Notes under the pieces: generated by a model
What the model was told of the DNA's origin: nothing
The model's input: only the letters and a program-made list of their open reading frames with translations
The model's database searches: none
Made by a program: the position numbers and the translations under genes
DNA from: Pseudevernia furfuracea
Lineage: Eukaryota; Ascomycota; Lecanoromycetes; Lecanorales; Parmeliaceae
Reading direction: 5' to 3'
Assembly (NCBI GenBank): GCA_022315425.1
Contig: JAIUPT010000032.1
Coordinates: forward strand, 1,104,501 to 1,168,500
Length of the DNA stretch: 64,000 bases
Shown: positions 32,183 through 43,227 of the stretch, piece after piece
Layout: every line of letters starts with the position of its first letter
Position numbering within the stretch: the first letter of the stretch is position 1

Positions 32183-32952
32183 GATATTTCGGTGGGGACC
32201 AAGCATGCCTTTCACCGCCTCTGGCTTGGCGATCCCATGACAAGGAGCCAGCGGATTTCAGGACCCAGCATGTGCTATCAGACGGGACCGAGCCGTGCGG
32301 TTGCTCGCAGAGTGGGAAATTTTAAAATCGACAGACCAATGACCAGCATATTTCTATTCGTTTACATCATGACGAAGATAAGTGCCTACTGACCGGCAAA
32401 GTTCTTTGGGTATTTTGAAGCATATTCTGGAGCAGGATGAGAAAGGTCATGAGTACCTACCTAAATGCTGTGTTCGGCAGTCGCATGAACATTATTCTTT
32501 TCATGACGGGTACGCCAATAATAATAATACGTCAGTGCCTTGTCGCAGACTTGCAGTAGGTCCAAAGCGAGCCTGAGGCCTGTCAAATAATGATGGCAGA
32601 CTTGGCCAAGTGGGTTAGAACTTAGAGGCTTACACGCTTGCATAAAATGATAAAAGCGATTGAACGGTGTGCATTATTATTATTTGATGTCCATGGAGAC
32701 GAGACTAGGGTTGATTGGAAGCGACGTGGCCAGAGGGGAAAGGACGAAAGACAAAGAGGGGGCGGCGGTAGTCTCGGCAGACCTGCCTGTCATCTGGCCT
32801 TCTTCTCTAATCTCTACCACTCTACGGAGTACCTTAAGTAATTGGCGGGAGCACTTATTAATATGTAAAGTACCGTATTTATTATCATGGTGGCACAAGA
32901 CATGTCAACTTCAATAATCAAATATTAATAGGTAAGTTGTTAACAACTTTAG

Positions 32953-32986
32953 CCTCTCTTTCTTTCTTTCTTTCTTTCTTTCTTGG
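32953..32986. repeat. TTTC microsatellite
   Basis: About eight TTTC units in the gene-poor region, with no coding context. Confidence 0.9.
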
Positions 32987-33700
32987 TCTGTACTCTGTAA
33001 AATAGTCTTTTAATTTCTACCCGCCATCATGCGGTCGCAATTATGGCGGAGCATAAACGATAACCGACTCGTTACTCTACCTTCCCTTACTCCGTCCACT
33101 TGTCTGGGAAGTGGGGTTGGATTTTGAAAGCATCATCGATAGGCTGGTTTGGTATAGGACAGCTGTATTTTTGAAGGCATGAATTAATATTTTGGATATA
33201 CCTTATCATCGCTCAGTGAAATTCGCATTCGGAGACCAACAGATGCAACCGAGTACCTTTTTTCTGCTGCAAGCCGGCACATTTCAAACCACTCTCAAAC
33301 GCTTTCTAACTGCTAAAATAATACCCGTGCTTTCTGAGAAGCCTGAGAGGGGTGAAGCTGCATCAGTGCATAAGCCAACAACAGCGCTAACTCTGCATCT
33401 TTCCGGGCGGTCCAAAATTGATCACGCACCAACCAAGGCTCGTATCTGTGCTTCTTCTACTAACCGCCTTTGTCCTTGGCCCTGACTCCCCTGTCACATA
33501 GAAAGACGTGGAAACTGTGCGATGTCGGAATGAGGAGACGTATCATTAGACTAGTCCGTTTTCATCCTAGCCGTAGCCAGGGTCGCTCTTGTTTGGACAC
33601 TGAGTGACACAGTGTTGACATAGTAGCGCAATCTTACGCTATCCGGATGATCCCCATAAACCTGTTGCTCCGTCCGAGCTTGATCCCACCTTTCTCTCCT

Positions 33701-34831
33701 ACTTGCTGCATCAAACATCCTCAACCATGATCCTACTTCAAGCGACATAAACATCATCATAAATGTTCTGATCCTACCTGTCAATTGCCCACCTCTGTCA
33801 TTGTCTCTTCAACTTCCCTTTGTCTCTTTCTAAGCGTCGCTCCCTCGAATCCATTCCTCGTCCGTCACCTACAGCAACAACAACTGAGGCTTCCGCCTTC
33901 ATCCATCTCTCTCTACACCATCACCATAAGCTCGAGTCATTTAATACTCTGCCTGGACACACCTCAGTGCAAGGGACAACGACCATCTGGCGGGCCAATC
34001 TCTGGGTTGTAGCTCTGGACAATTGAGTCAAGGCAACATCCCAAATCCCAGCTCAGCTTCAAGCTCTCGGATGCCTGGTCTCACCACCTATCTCACCCAG
34101 TCCAAAATATACTATATCTCTGGTGATCATCTCCTTTCCAAGACAACACCTCTGGAGCGTCAATCAAACCCACAGACTTGCCTCTGCCCACCTCCATCAA
34201 GCTAGTAGCCTCTGGCCAACACTCCTCGACTTCACGACTATACGCAGCGACATACGCACTTCCTAATTTCATTACCTGTTGATCTCGGTCGACGTCCTCT
34301 CCTTCGCTGTGACAGCTATCCTATTCGACGCTCTCGCTACAACGATTCCATCCTAAGCCTTGAATAATCCGAATGTTTACGTAACGCCTCTTGAATCCTT
34401 TGCACGTACATACGCAGCCTTTCACGATACCACACAGCGTCAGCTTTGTTTCCTTGTTTGACTCAAAAAGTCATTCTTATACCTTGCACATGAGCCTCTG
34501 ATAGAACGAGACGGAGTTTTGGTCCATGAACGGCGGGCGGAGTGTTTTGTCCAGTACTTCTTTTTTTCAGTATAATCCCAGAGGTCGATTCCAGCTTCGT
34601 TGCATACCGTCACGGTTCTTCGAAACATCATCGACACATTACTTCAGCCCGGGACCCGGTCTCCCCGGGCTAACATCACGTCACTGCTTTCGTCAGGTGC
34701 TTCCACCTAAATTTTGAGAAAATTCCTCGTGTACTCTCTTCGCCCAAAAGTCAGCTTTACACACTGTCAGCAAGCCCGTGCTGTCGTCACCTTATCTCGT
34801 TCCACTTCGGTTTGTTTTACTTTGAGAAGAG
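33701..34831 (+). promoter_or_regulatory. Probable promoter and long leader of the KSP1-like kinase
   Basis: About 1.1 kb upstream of the kinase start is rich in CT tracts and CAACAACAA-like stretches, as in fungal 5' leaders. Several short open frames beginning with ATG (for example at 33820 and 34526) would act as upstream ORFs if transcribed. Transcript start and leader introns cannot be set from sequence alone. Confidence 0.4.
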
Positions 34832-36742
34832 ATGGAGTGTATGAAAAATAGGTTTATCGAAGGTTTGGTGTTAGACGGGCGTTACGAGTCAGTGTCTCCC
34901 CTGAACCATGGGTCATTTGGTATGGTCTTCCTGGCGAAGGACACCAGCAATGGTGATCTCGTCGCCATCAAATGTTTGAGCAAAGCTTCGGCGGCCAAGG
35001 ACTGCCCTGCAGTCGACGTCGATGAGAACTCAGTGGAGCTTGCGTGGCATGGTCGCATTGGTCACCACCCGAACATTGTCAATCTCCTCCACTCTTTCGA
35101 GACCAAGGCTCATATCTACCTGGTTCTGGAATACTGCTCCATGGGTGATCTGTACGAAGCAATTCGTACAGATCGTGGACCTCTTGAGACCAACAAAGTG
35201 CGAGAGTTCATGCTGCAGCTGGTCGATGCTGTCGAGTTCATGCACACCAAGGGGCTCTACCACCGAGACATTAAACCGGAGAACATCTTCCTTGCACAGG
35301 ATGGCTCCCTGAAGCTCGGTGACCTTGGGCTGGCTACCACTGACGCTTGGTCCTATGAAGCTTGCGTTGGCAGTGACAGATACATGGCCCCTGAACAATA
35401 CGATCCCTCGGACGGTGGTTACTCTCCTGCAAAAGCTGATACCTGGGCCATTGGCATCTGCCTTTTGAACATTCTTTTCTCACGCAACCCCTTCGTGACA
35501 CCAACGGAGTCGGATAAGTTGTTCACAGACTTTGCACGAGATGCCCAAGCTCTTTTCGACATCTTCCCGAACATGTCTCAAGACACATTCGGAGTCTTGG
35601 TTCACGCTATGGCCATCGACCCCACCAAGCGTTCCTTGTCTGCTGTCCGCGAGGCACTGGTGAACGTAGTCAGCTTCACTACAGACAATGAGGTCTTAGA
35701 TAACTTCTGCACTGAGGCTCATGACGTCGCCCCTCCAAGTGCCAATCGGGAGCCTCTTCGAACACCATCCATTTCTAGTCCTCCTGTCGATCAGGGTGGT
35801 GCTTTCCCATGGTCCAAGGCCCTTCACATGAGCCCACACCGACGCCAGCTGTCTGCCATCCCGGATACGGAAAGCTACACCGAAGAACTCTTTCCTGCCT
35901 CTGAGAAAGATCGAAATTCTTGGTACTCTTTCGCTCAAAATTCGTCTTCCACTTCTGGTCTGGATTCAATTCTTGGTGCATCTGTCAAATCGATGGCCTT
36001 GCAGGCTCCCGCTCCTCGCAACCCTCCACGGTCCAATCCGGTTCCTGTACCTTCTTCACTGCCCTTGCGTATGAGTTCTCTTTCGTCAGTATTCGGAAAG
36101 AAGAACAGCTCAGTCTCGAAAAGCTGGACCGATATCTACGATGAAGATGAAGAGGACGAGTTTATGAAGCGCGAGGGAGTCGTCGATAGGAGACGCGAGT
36201 ACAATAGCCGAACCTGGAGTCAGGAGAGCAAAGACAATGACCCCACTCTTCGTCGCAGCGGTCTTTCAGAGATCAAAGAGTCTTCGGCTAATGCTAGGGC
36301 TCAAAGCCCCCAGCTGGCGAAGCGTGCAACAACAGACGTAGTGAGCGAAAGCGATGTGTTCATGTTCGAGGAAGCAGCGCCACGCTACTCCCCTCCTCCG
36401 AAGAGAATCCTTTCTCCTAGTATCAAAAGGGGTATCACTCGGGGTCCCACTCCGAAGCGTTCCATCATGGACAAATGGTCTGCACTAGGTAATCGCAGGC
36501 GTCAGTACAATCAGGGGCCGGAGTCTATGCCAGAGACGAGTCGGAAGGCGACGAACACTGGGAATTGGCGCACTAGTCTTGGGTTGAAGGTATTCTCTGG
36601 GAGCGGTGGCTGGGACAAGGGTAGCAGGAAGGAGAATGTCGATGCCAAGGTACGGGACTGGCGCCGGGATACCCATGCGCAGACATCGCGGGAGAGTTTG
36701 GACGACGTCGAGTGGGTGGGGGCTTCAAACCCTCCATTGTAG
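34832..36742 (+). CDS. KSP1: KSP1/Ran1-like Ser/Thr protein kinase
   Basis: One exon encodes 636 aa. The kinase domain fills residues 16-285. The Gly loop is NHGSFGMVFLAK, VAIK has Lys47, the catalytic loop YHRDIKPEN has Asp146, and the metal-binding triplet reads DLG (164-166) where relatives have DFG. VGSDRYMAPEQYDPSDGGYS follows, typical of Ksp1/Ran1 kinases. The second half is low complexity, Ser/Pro/Arg-rich, with an acidic patch (DIYDEDEEDEF), and is probably a phosphorylated regulatory tail. In yeast, Ksp1 works with TORC1 and PKA in nutrient and filamentous-growth signalling; fission yeast Ran1/Pat1 represses meiosis. No intron is needed. The long upstream leader suggests translational control. 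Confidence 0.93.
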   Translation: MECMKNRFIEGLVLDGRYESVSPLNHGSFGMVFLAKDTSNGDLVAIKCLSKASAAKDCPAVDVDENSVELAWHGRIGHHPNIVNLLHSFETKAHIYLVLEYCSMGDLYEAIRTDRGPLETNKVREFMLQLVDAVEFMHTKGLYHRDIKPENIFLAQDGSLKLGDLGLATTDAWSYEACVGSDRYMAPEQYDPSDGGYSPAKADTWAIGICLLNILFSRNPFVTPTESDKLFTDFARDAQALFDIFPNMSQDTFGVLVHAMAIDPTKRSLSAVREALVNVVSFTTDNEVLDNFCTEAHDVAPPSANREPLRTPSISSPPVDQGGAFPWSKALHMSPHRRQLSAIPDTESYTEELFPASEKDRNSWYSFAQNSSSTSGLDSILGASVKSMALQAPAPRNPPRSNPVPVPSSLPLRMSSLSSVFGKKNSSVSKSWTDIYDEDEEDEFMKREGVVDRRREYNSRTWSQESKDNDPTLRRSGLSEIKESSANARAQSPQLAKRATTDVVSESDVFMFEEAAPRYSPPPKRILSPSIKRGITRGPTPKRSIMDKWSALGNRRRQYNQGPESMPETSRKATNTGNWRTSLGLKVFSGSGGWDKGSRKENVDAKVRDWRRDTHAQTSRESLDDVEWVGASNPPL

Positions 36743-38292
36743 ATCCTGGCTGGTTGAGCTTGCTTATTCTGTGGAGTCTTCTCCTCGTCCATTCCCTTGA
36801 CCAGACACGAACGAGAGTAGGGATCGCAACATGAGAGGGCAAGGTTGGCTAGGGGAAACGCATGCAATGACGTTTAGGTTAGCTACCTATGTAGTTGGTC
36901 GAATACATGGCATTTACCCACTTCAACAACTTTGCCACCTTGACTACCTTGTTGAGCATTTTACTGATTAATACTTGGAACCGTTGAAATTTAAGGAAGG
37001 TCTACACTCGGTGCTTTGCTGCTTATCATGCCCATTTTGGCTCCCAAACTCGGCACTCCGCTCCCCAGCTTGGAGTGCTCCGCCTTGATATCATTGGTGT
37101 GGAATGGCCCATCCCCCCCTTTTTCCTCTCCGTTGTTATTGTCATCGTTGCGTTTCCTCACCGGGAATGCTACGCCTCACCTTGGCGTATGTATGTATAC
37201 GAGAGAGAGAGAGAGAGTAGAGAGAGAGCGCACAACATGGTGCCGGCATGCCGTCGTACACGACGAGTCTGTTGAAAAAAGCAGGAGCGAGCGGTCGGTG
37301 CTGGTGTCTTACTGTCTTCACATCCCGGTATAGGATAGGAGAGGATAGGAGAGGAGAGGAGAGGATAGGAGAGGATAGGATAGGATAGGAGAGGATAGGA
37401 TAGGATAGGATAGGATAGGAGAGGAGAGGAGAGACTGACTGACTGACTTGACTGACTGACTGACTTGACTGACTGAGTGGCTGACTGTATGACTGAGTGG
37501 CTGACTGACTGCACTGACTGACTGTATGATTGACTGCACGTATGACTGACTGACTGAATGAATGCACGTAGCTCTTTTGCTCTTTTGCTCGTTTCCTCTT
37601 TTGCTCTTTTGCTCCTTTCTCCTTTCCTCCTTTCTCCGTTTTCTCTTTTGCCCTTTTCCTCTTTTGCTCTTTTCTCTCTCTCTCGAGAGAGAGAGAAAGT
37701 CTCTCGTGCGAGCTGGCTGGCTGGCTAACCTAGGCCGCGAGTACACGGATGAGGTAAGATCTTACAAAAAACACACGGCTAACTCTTTTTTTTTTGAGGC
37801 GGGTTTCCGGCCTTTTTACTACCTTTAAGTATCTTTACCTTTATCTTTACTTGTACCTTTACCTTTACCTTTACCAAGTCACTCACTCACGTTGTCTCAA
37901 TTTGGGGGTGAGGGGATGAGGGGATGAGGGGAGGTGTGTGTGTGTGTGACTTTGATCGTTTGTTGACTCTGCCGCCCTACCACCACCCCTTCCCTTCCCT
38001 TCCTTTCATCCTAGTCTAGTCTAGTCTATTATAAGCTATTGGTGCATGGTTTTCCTCATCCAACGACTGGTGCGGAAAACGCGTGGAATCGGGATTTTGT
38101 GATCAACATGCGCCATTGGGCTACTATGCTATGCTATGCCATGCCATGCTACGTGCTTCCCCTTTCAACAACAATGCTACTCCCCCAATAACAAATGACC
38201 CAATACTCCCTCCCACACCTTGCATGCAAGGGTGACCAACGAGCACAAACCCACGCATGCGAGAAAGAACAAACCGTCCTCGCGGCTCGACT
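36743..38292. other. Spacer of convergent genes holding a simple-repeat island
   Basis: This is 1.55 kb between the stops of the kinase (+) and the carboxypeptidase (-). Most of 37195-38160 is built of simple repeats (separate entry). No gene is supported. Confidence 0.7.
37195..38160. repeat. Island of diverse microsatellites
   Basis: In order: (GA)n at about 37201-37228; mixed TAGGA/GAGGA units at about 37330-37433; (GACT)n-like units to about 37550; CTTTTGCT units at about 37570-37670; a perfect 28-bp palindrome of CT/GA at 37671-37698; GGCT units near 37712; CTTTAC units at about 37836-37877; GGGATGAG units; (GT)n near 37935; TAGTC units near 38016; and ATGCT/ATGCC units near 38125. At least eight different unit sequences lie in less than 1 kb. 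Confidence 0.9.
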
Positions 38293-39808
38293 CTACGTAC
38301 TAGCCAGCGCCTGCTGCTTCATCGTCTGCTCAAACACCTGCAACGCCACCGCCGGCTGGTAATACGGCACCTCATGCCCGGCTCCAAACACCCTCAGGAA
38401 GCTGAGGTTTTCCACGGTCTTGAACGTACCCGCTGCCGTCCCGTTGACGGTGTAGGGCGTCAGCGGTGCGGCCGCGAAGGTGGAGGTGCCGGGGTAGGTG
38501 ACGGCGTTGGCGGAGGAGAGGCCGCCGAACCAGTTGCAGATCCAGTCGGCGTCGCCGGCCCACATGACGACGCGGATGCCGCTTTGGACGACGGCCGAGA
38601 GGGTGGGGAGGAAGTTGCGGGCGTCGTCGCCCGTGGAGGCGAATTTGTTGTAGGGGGCGCTGGGGCACTCGGTGTAGGTCGCTTTGGCGCCGATGGCGCT
38701 CGTGACGGAGGGCTGGAGGAGGTAGCTGGAGTAGGAGGCTGGTGGGTAGGGGTCGTTGCTCGGTTCGCGGATGTCGTAGACGTCGAAGTCGTACAATGCG
38801 ACACCGCCGTTGGCTGAGGTGGAGCTGAGGGGCCCTTCGATGTCACTGTAGCAGGTGTTGTCGGCGTCCTCACAGGCCGAGTTTGATCCAGTAGTAGCGG
38901 TGCATTTCGCTAGGAGAGGGGCACAACTTTTTGCATTGGTGTTGGTGAACTGTGTGTGCTGGGCTTCGGTGATGATGGGCTTGTAGGTATTGTTGTAGGA
39001 GAAATCGACGTAGGCTTGCTCTTGAATGGCGGCGTCGTACCAGCCGTTGTTGATGCCGAGGGCTATGAGATCGATATTTTCACCCTTCACGCTCCCGGCC
39101 TTTATGGCCGCGTTCTGAGATTCGAAGTAGCTGGCAAACTCAGGTCCATAATGTCCTCCGTATGATTCCGTGAAAATTCCGAAGTTGCGACTCTCGTATT
39201 GGGGAAACTGTGCGTAGAAGGCTTGTAACAATGTCCAGACGTAAGGCGCAGCTGTGACTGTACTCGTGACCGAGTCTGTTCCATACGAGAACCCGGTTCC
39301 AATCGGCTGGTCAACGTATAACATGTTGGCGTAGGTGTTGAAGCTGTAAGGGTTGAGGGACGGGGTGGATGCTCCCGTTTTGAACGAGCATGGCCCATTC
39401 TCTTGAAATAGGCCTATAAGAGAAGAACAGCCAGGACCGCCGTTGAACCAGGTGGCGAGAGGGGCTGTTTTCGGACTATTCCTGCTTTCGAAAAACCAGA
39501 ACCACCTACATGCTGTCAGAAAAGGAAGGGGAAAAAGTGTGGGAGAGAGCATACATGTTCATGTTCGTGCCCACTGACAAATAGCCCGAGTACTGGTTCA
39601 CTCCCGGCGTAGTCTCACAGATGCCGGAGTTAGTGACGAACTCAAGCTTGGCGCCAGTAGCAGCATGCTCAAAGACGGTAAAATTAGTGCCATCACGTTC
39701 GACGAAGGAACGTTTGTCTTTGGCTTCAGAGTCACTGGGAAGGGGGGAAGCCAGAGCCAAGGAGCTCAGGGCAAGCCCAGCGGAGACGACTTGGGTGGAG
39801 AAGCGCAT
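38293..39808 (-). CDS. Secreted serine carboxypeptidase (peptidase S10)
   Basis: Two exons (39555-39808, 38293-39505) encode 488 aa. A signal peptide covers about residues 1-20 (MRFSTQVVSAGLALSSLALA). The S10 motifs are WFNGGPGCSSLIGLFQENGP; the nucleophile Ser199 in TESYGGHYGPEF; the catalytic Asp405 in GDADWICNW; and His462 in GAGHEVPYYQP. The gene product removes C-terminal amino acids from peptides at acidic pH, either outside the cell or in the vacuole. The length fits the secreted fungal carboxypeptidases. The coding region is notably GC-rich at its 3' end compared with the flanking microsatellite-rich spacer. Confidence 0.94.
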
Positions 39809-40916
39809 ATTGATAGGTAAGAGGAAAGGTACGAGTGATGTAAAGAACGACCTGGGTTATTTGGAAAGACAATGCTTGGGATGTTATATAGAGAGGCAGC
39901 TGGACAGGAATGCATCTTGACCGGCGCCGAAATAGTGAGGGAAGGAGCCTGTGTCTGTTTACTCCGTGCGCTTGCCAGAGACTCGAAAGGAGAAGGCAAA
40001 GGATGTCGATCAAGCAGGTAAGTATATTTTCAAGGACGAATAGAATGAAGGATTGGATCATGGGAGGACTATGTTTATCGCAGTATGAGCGTTGGTTGGC
40101 ACCCTCCTCTTTAGGATTGTCATCCGTTGGGCCCAAACAGTCAGGTACGGTATGCAGGATAGAATAATTAGATTGAAGATAAGGTCGATAATAGGCTGTT
40201 GACTGCATCATCCTGGTCCTGATGCTTGATGCTTGATGCTTGATCCTTCACTTTCCTTGTTTTTCCTTTGCTGCATGAAAGCATTCAAGCAGGAAAGTGG
40301 AAGATGAATGTAGAAGTGTCATTGGACCAGGCTTCGTTTGGGCGTCAAGAATCGAATCACCAGTGGTGTAATTGGTCTATTCGCTATTCGCTATTCCCCA
40401 CTCATTTCTCAGTCTGAAGCCACATTCACCTCTGGGCTGTGCCTGTACCTGTGCCGAAGGATAAGGTTCTGCGGGAGGCTATGTCGATATACTTGCATAT
40501 ACTAGGATAGTGATACAACAATATCATTGGCTGCTCTGTCTACGAAGTATCCTCTACCCTCGGCATGAGAAGACAATTCAAACAGTGACAGGAGTCCTCC
40601 GCTCCGTGTGGGCCAATTCCTACGGGCGATTCCGGTCCTAGCGTCCCCCTAGCGTCCACTTCCGAGGTTGCCAAGTACCTATTTTTTTTGCGGCCGGGCT
40701 TGGGCCAAGCTAGGCTCAGACCAGGTATAATTCCGAGGCATCTCTAAGCAGAACTTTTCCCTTACTCCTTCCACCACCTTCTTACACAGGCAAAGCGACC
40801 CACGTCTTCGAGTTTAGTCCATCCACCCAACTGCTTTCTAGCCCCCATGTAGTGTCCCGAGGTAAACAACGTAACTGTACATAACCTCTTCGAAGAGCTA
40901 ACTAAGCGCACCTTCC
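39809..40916. other. Spacer: carboxypeptidase promoter side
   Basis: This is 1.1 kb between two minus-strand genes. It contains three to four TGATGCT units near 40220-40245 and is otherwise unremarkable. The carboxypeptidase promoter lies at the left end. I see no gene. Confidence 0.5.
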
Positions 40917-43227
40917 TCACCTAGCCACCCTCTCACCCTTCACAATCTCGCGATATAAATCCCTGAAAAAGGCCGACGTCTCCCAAATGGGAAGTATGAC
41001 GGAGATAGCCGTCGAGCAGAAGACCCAGCAGAACGTGATGACTACCCAAGCGATGAAGAACCCTTGCGAGAATATGTAGTGAGAGAGGAACATGGGGATC
41101 GGTATTAAAACATCCATGGAGAAGGTGAGCAGGAAGGACGCGATGCATGCGACTTTGAAGGCGCGTCGAAGCTTTTTGGGTTCTTCGATTGCTAATTGGT
41201 CTTCTCGCATCTCTTGCTCCTCGTCTCGAACGGTGGGAAGGTTGCTGTTTTGGTTTGGGTCCTCCTTTTCGTTCGCTTCTTTGTCGATCGAGCCGGAGCT
41301 GGAGGTTGCAATGAGAGATGATGGTGCGTTGATCGAGCGTGTGGTATCCCAATCAAAAGGCTCCGGCTTGGCCAGCGAGACGGCCACTGTGATGATGAGC
41401 CCCGTCATGAGGGCAGCGAGGTTGCCGGCAAGAGTCGGATACTCCATTCCAGTGGTAGATACGCTCAAGCTGCCATAGTACTGATGCGCGGTGACAAGCC
41501 ATGCAATAAGCCCGGCACAAAGCCCGGCCACAGCCCCTGATAGGGCGCCTGCCTTCGTTTGGCCTTTCCAGGTGATTGCGAAGGCTGCTGGAAAGACGGC
41601 CCCACCAATCAACAAGCCCATCACCAAGAACAACCAGCCCAAGTCGATGCCGATGACATTCCAGATGCAGGCGAAGATAGCCATTACCAAACCCCAAACG
41701 CCGATCATGATGTGTGCGACGGTGATGAGCTGCTCAGGCGGGGCAGCTGGTTTGATGTAAGTCTTGAAAACATCGAAGGTCAAGATCGAAGACACTGCGA
41801 TGAGCTCTGCTGAAGCACAGCTAGTTACGGCCATGAAAAGAACAATCAACAAGGCCACGGCGCCACCCGTTCCCAGCAAGGCTGTAGCTGCAAAGGGAGC
41901 CGACAAGCCTGCAGAGATCTGTGCTTGGGTCATGCTATTTGGATATGTTGGGAAGGTGGGCGAATCTGTGAGAGCTACCGCTGCAAGCCCTAGAGTAGTG
42001 GCAAAGCCGAACGGGATCGCATACCAAGCCAGACCTCCAAGGATGTATGCGCGGACAGCAGTAGTAGGTCGGCTTGCAATAGCCCGCTGCCAATAAGCTT
42101 CTACGCAGGTTTCAGAATCAGCATTGCTTGTTCGATGCCGGAAAAGGAGTTGTAAAATAGGTCTCGGAAGTGGAAAGGTCCTTCTACTCCCAAGACATGT
42201 CTTATGACTCAATTTCAATACCAAACAGGAAAGATCATCTCAGAAAAGTACGTACGATCCAAGAAGACAGTACCGCTCCCAGAGCAAAGTTGGATCACAC
42301 CAAAGATGAGAGCGAAGTTGCTCTTCATCGTTACATAAGACCCATCTTGGTTGCCTGATACGGGGCGTTTGAGGGCTGCCTCTTTGAGAAGCTGATACAT
42401 AGCCGATGGAGATCCAATTTGAGAATTCGTTGCGTACGCGGAAAACATAAAGTAAAGAATGATGACCATCAATATGAGCGTGTGAGAGTAATCACCTCAA
42501 AGACCAGGTCAGCATCGGCACGTTCGGACCCAGGCGAGAGGTCTTACAAAGGAATGTCGCACGTAGACCGCCCAATACCACGTAGACACAGACCCCAAGC
42601 GGTATAAGAAAGATGGCGGCGTAAACGTTCATACCAGTCAGAGACGTGACGACTGCACTTCCGCCTAGGAGAAGCTGACTGCTGACCAGGACGTTTGTTA
42701 GGAGCGCGAAGAAGATGAAGACCCAATGTGTTAGGACGCCATAACGGGTATAGACGATTTCCAAGTATGTATGGCATCTCGGAGCGTTTTGCTTGACTTT
42801 GCAAGCCAGTATGGAGAACATGAGAATCTGTACAGTCGCACCGGCCGCATACTAGTAAAAATGAGCCCCTTTTCGAGAGATTGAGTCCAGGATTTTTGGG
42901 TACCCAAAAAGGCCCGGCCACACCGTATTCATATGCAACGGTACTTGACTGGAGCAAAGTTGCAGCCCATGTCCATGCCGACACAATACCGCTAGCAATT
43001 AAACCTGGCTTCACACTTCTACTGGCAGTATTGAACTCCTCGCTCGTCTTGGTCGAGAACCTGGTATATCGATTCTGCGCATGGTCAGCCACAGCCATCA
43101 TTGTCCCAGCTTGTGCGCTGCACACCTGAATGTATGAGATACCACACATAACAGCAGCGAAGAAGAAACCGATTCCAACAACGACGCCATAGCCAACACC
43201 AACTGGAAGGGGCTGAATTGAGGACAT
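40917..43227 (-). CDS. DUR3: Urea/polyamine active transporter, DUR3-like
   Basis: Four exons (42904-43227, 42548-42851, 42256-42495, 40917-42100) encode 683 aa with about 15 membrane helices. Typical sodium:solute symporter segments appear in order: GYGVVVGIGFFFAAVMCGIS; RSVKPGLIASGIVSAWTWAA; TLLQSSTVAYEYGVAGPFW; ACKVKQNAPRCHTYLEIVYT; VTMKSNFALIFGVIQLCSGS; and, across the last intron, VFLDQAYWQRAIASRPT. In yeast, Dur3 takes up urea and polyamines under nitrogen limitation. Differences from the classic sequence in the second exon suggest a paralogue, so the exact substrate is open. The last intron is 155 bp, longer than its neighbours, but joins in frame. The C-terminal loop is hydrophilic and Glu-rich. 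Confidence 0.88.

Larger units (their letters stand above)
31369..33700. other. Long gene-poor region
   Basis: This is 2.3 kb downstream of the zinc-finger gene. All open frames are short and none shows a protein motif. It contains a 28-bp hairpin (32155-32182) and a TTTC microsatellite (about 32953-32986). A tRNA-like A-box (TGGCCAAGTGGG) at about 32604 has no B-box behind it. Confidence 0.5.

Noticed and set aside
32600..32625. tRNA A-box TGGCCAAGTGGG
   Set aside because: No B-box follows within 100 bases and no acceptor stem forms.
37142..37746. Long minus-strand frames of Ser/Gln/Leu repeats
   Set aside because: These are translations of GACT, TAGGA and CTTTT microsatellites, with no protein motif.
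38257..38817. 186-aa plus-strand frame opposite the carboxypeptidase
   Set aside because: Antisense shadow of a GC-rich coding exon; composition is Gly/Val/Arg/Ala low complexity.
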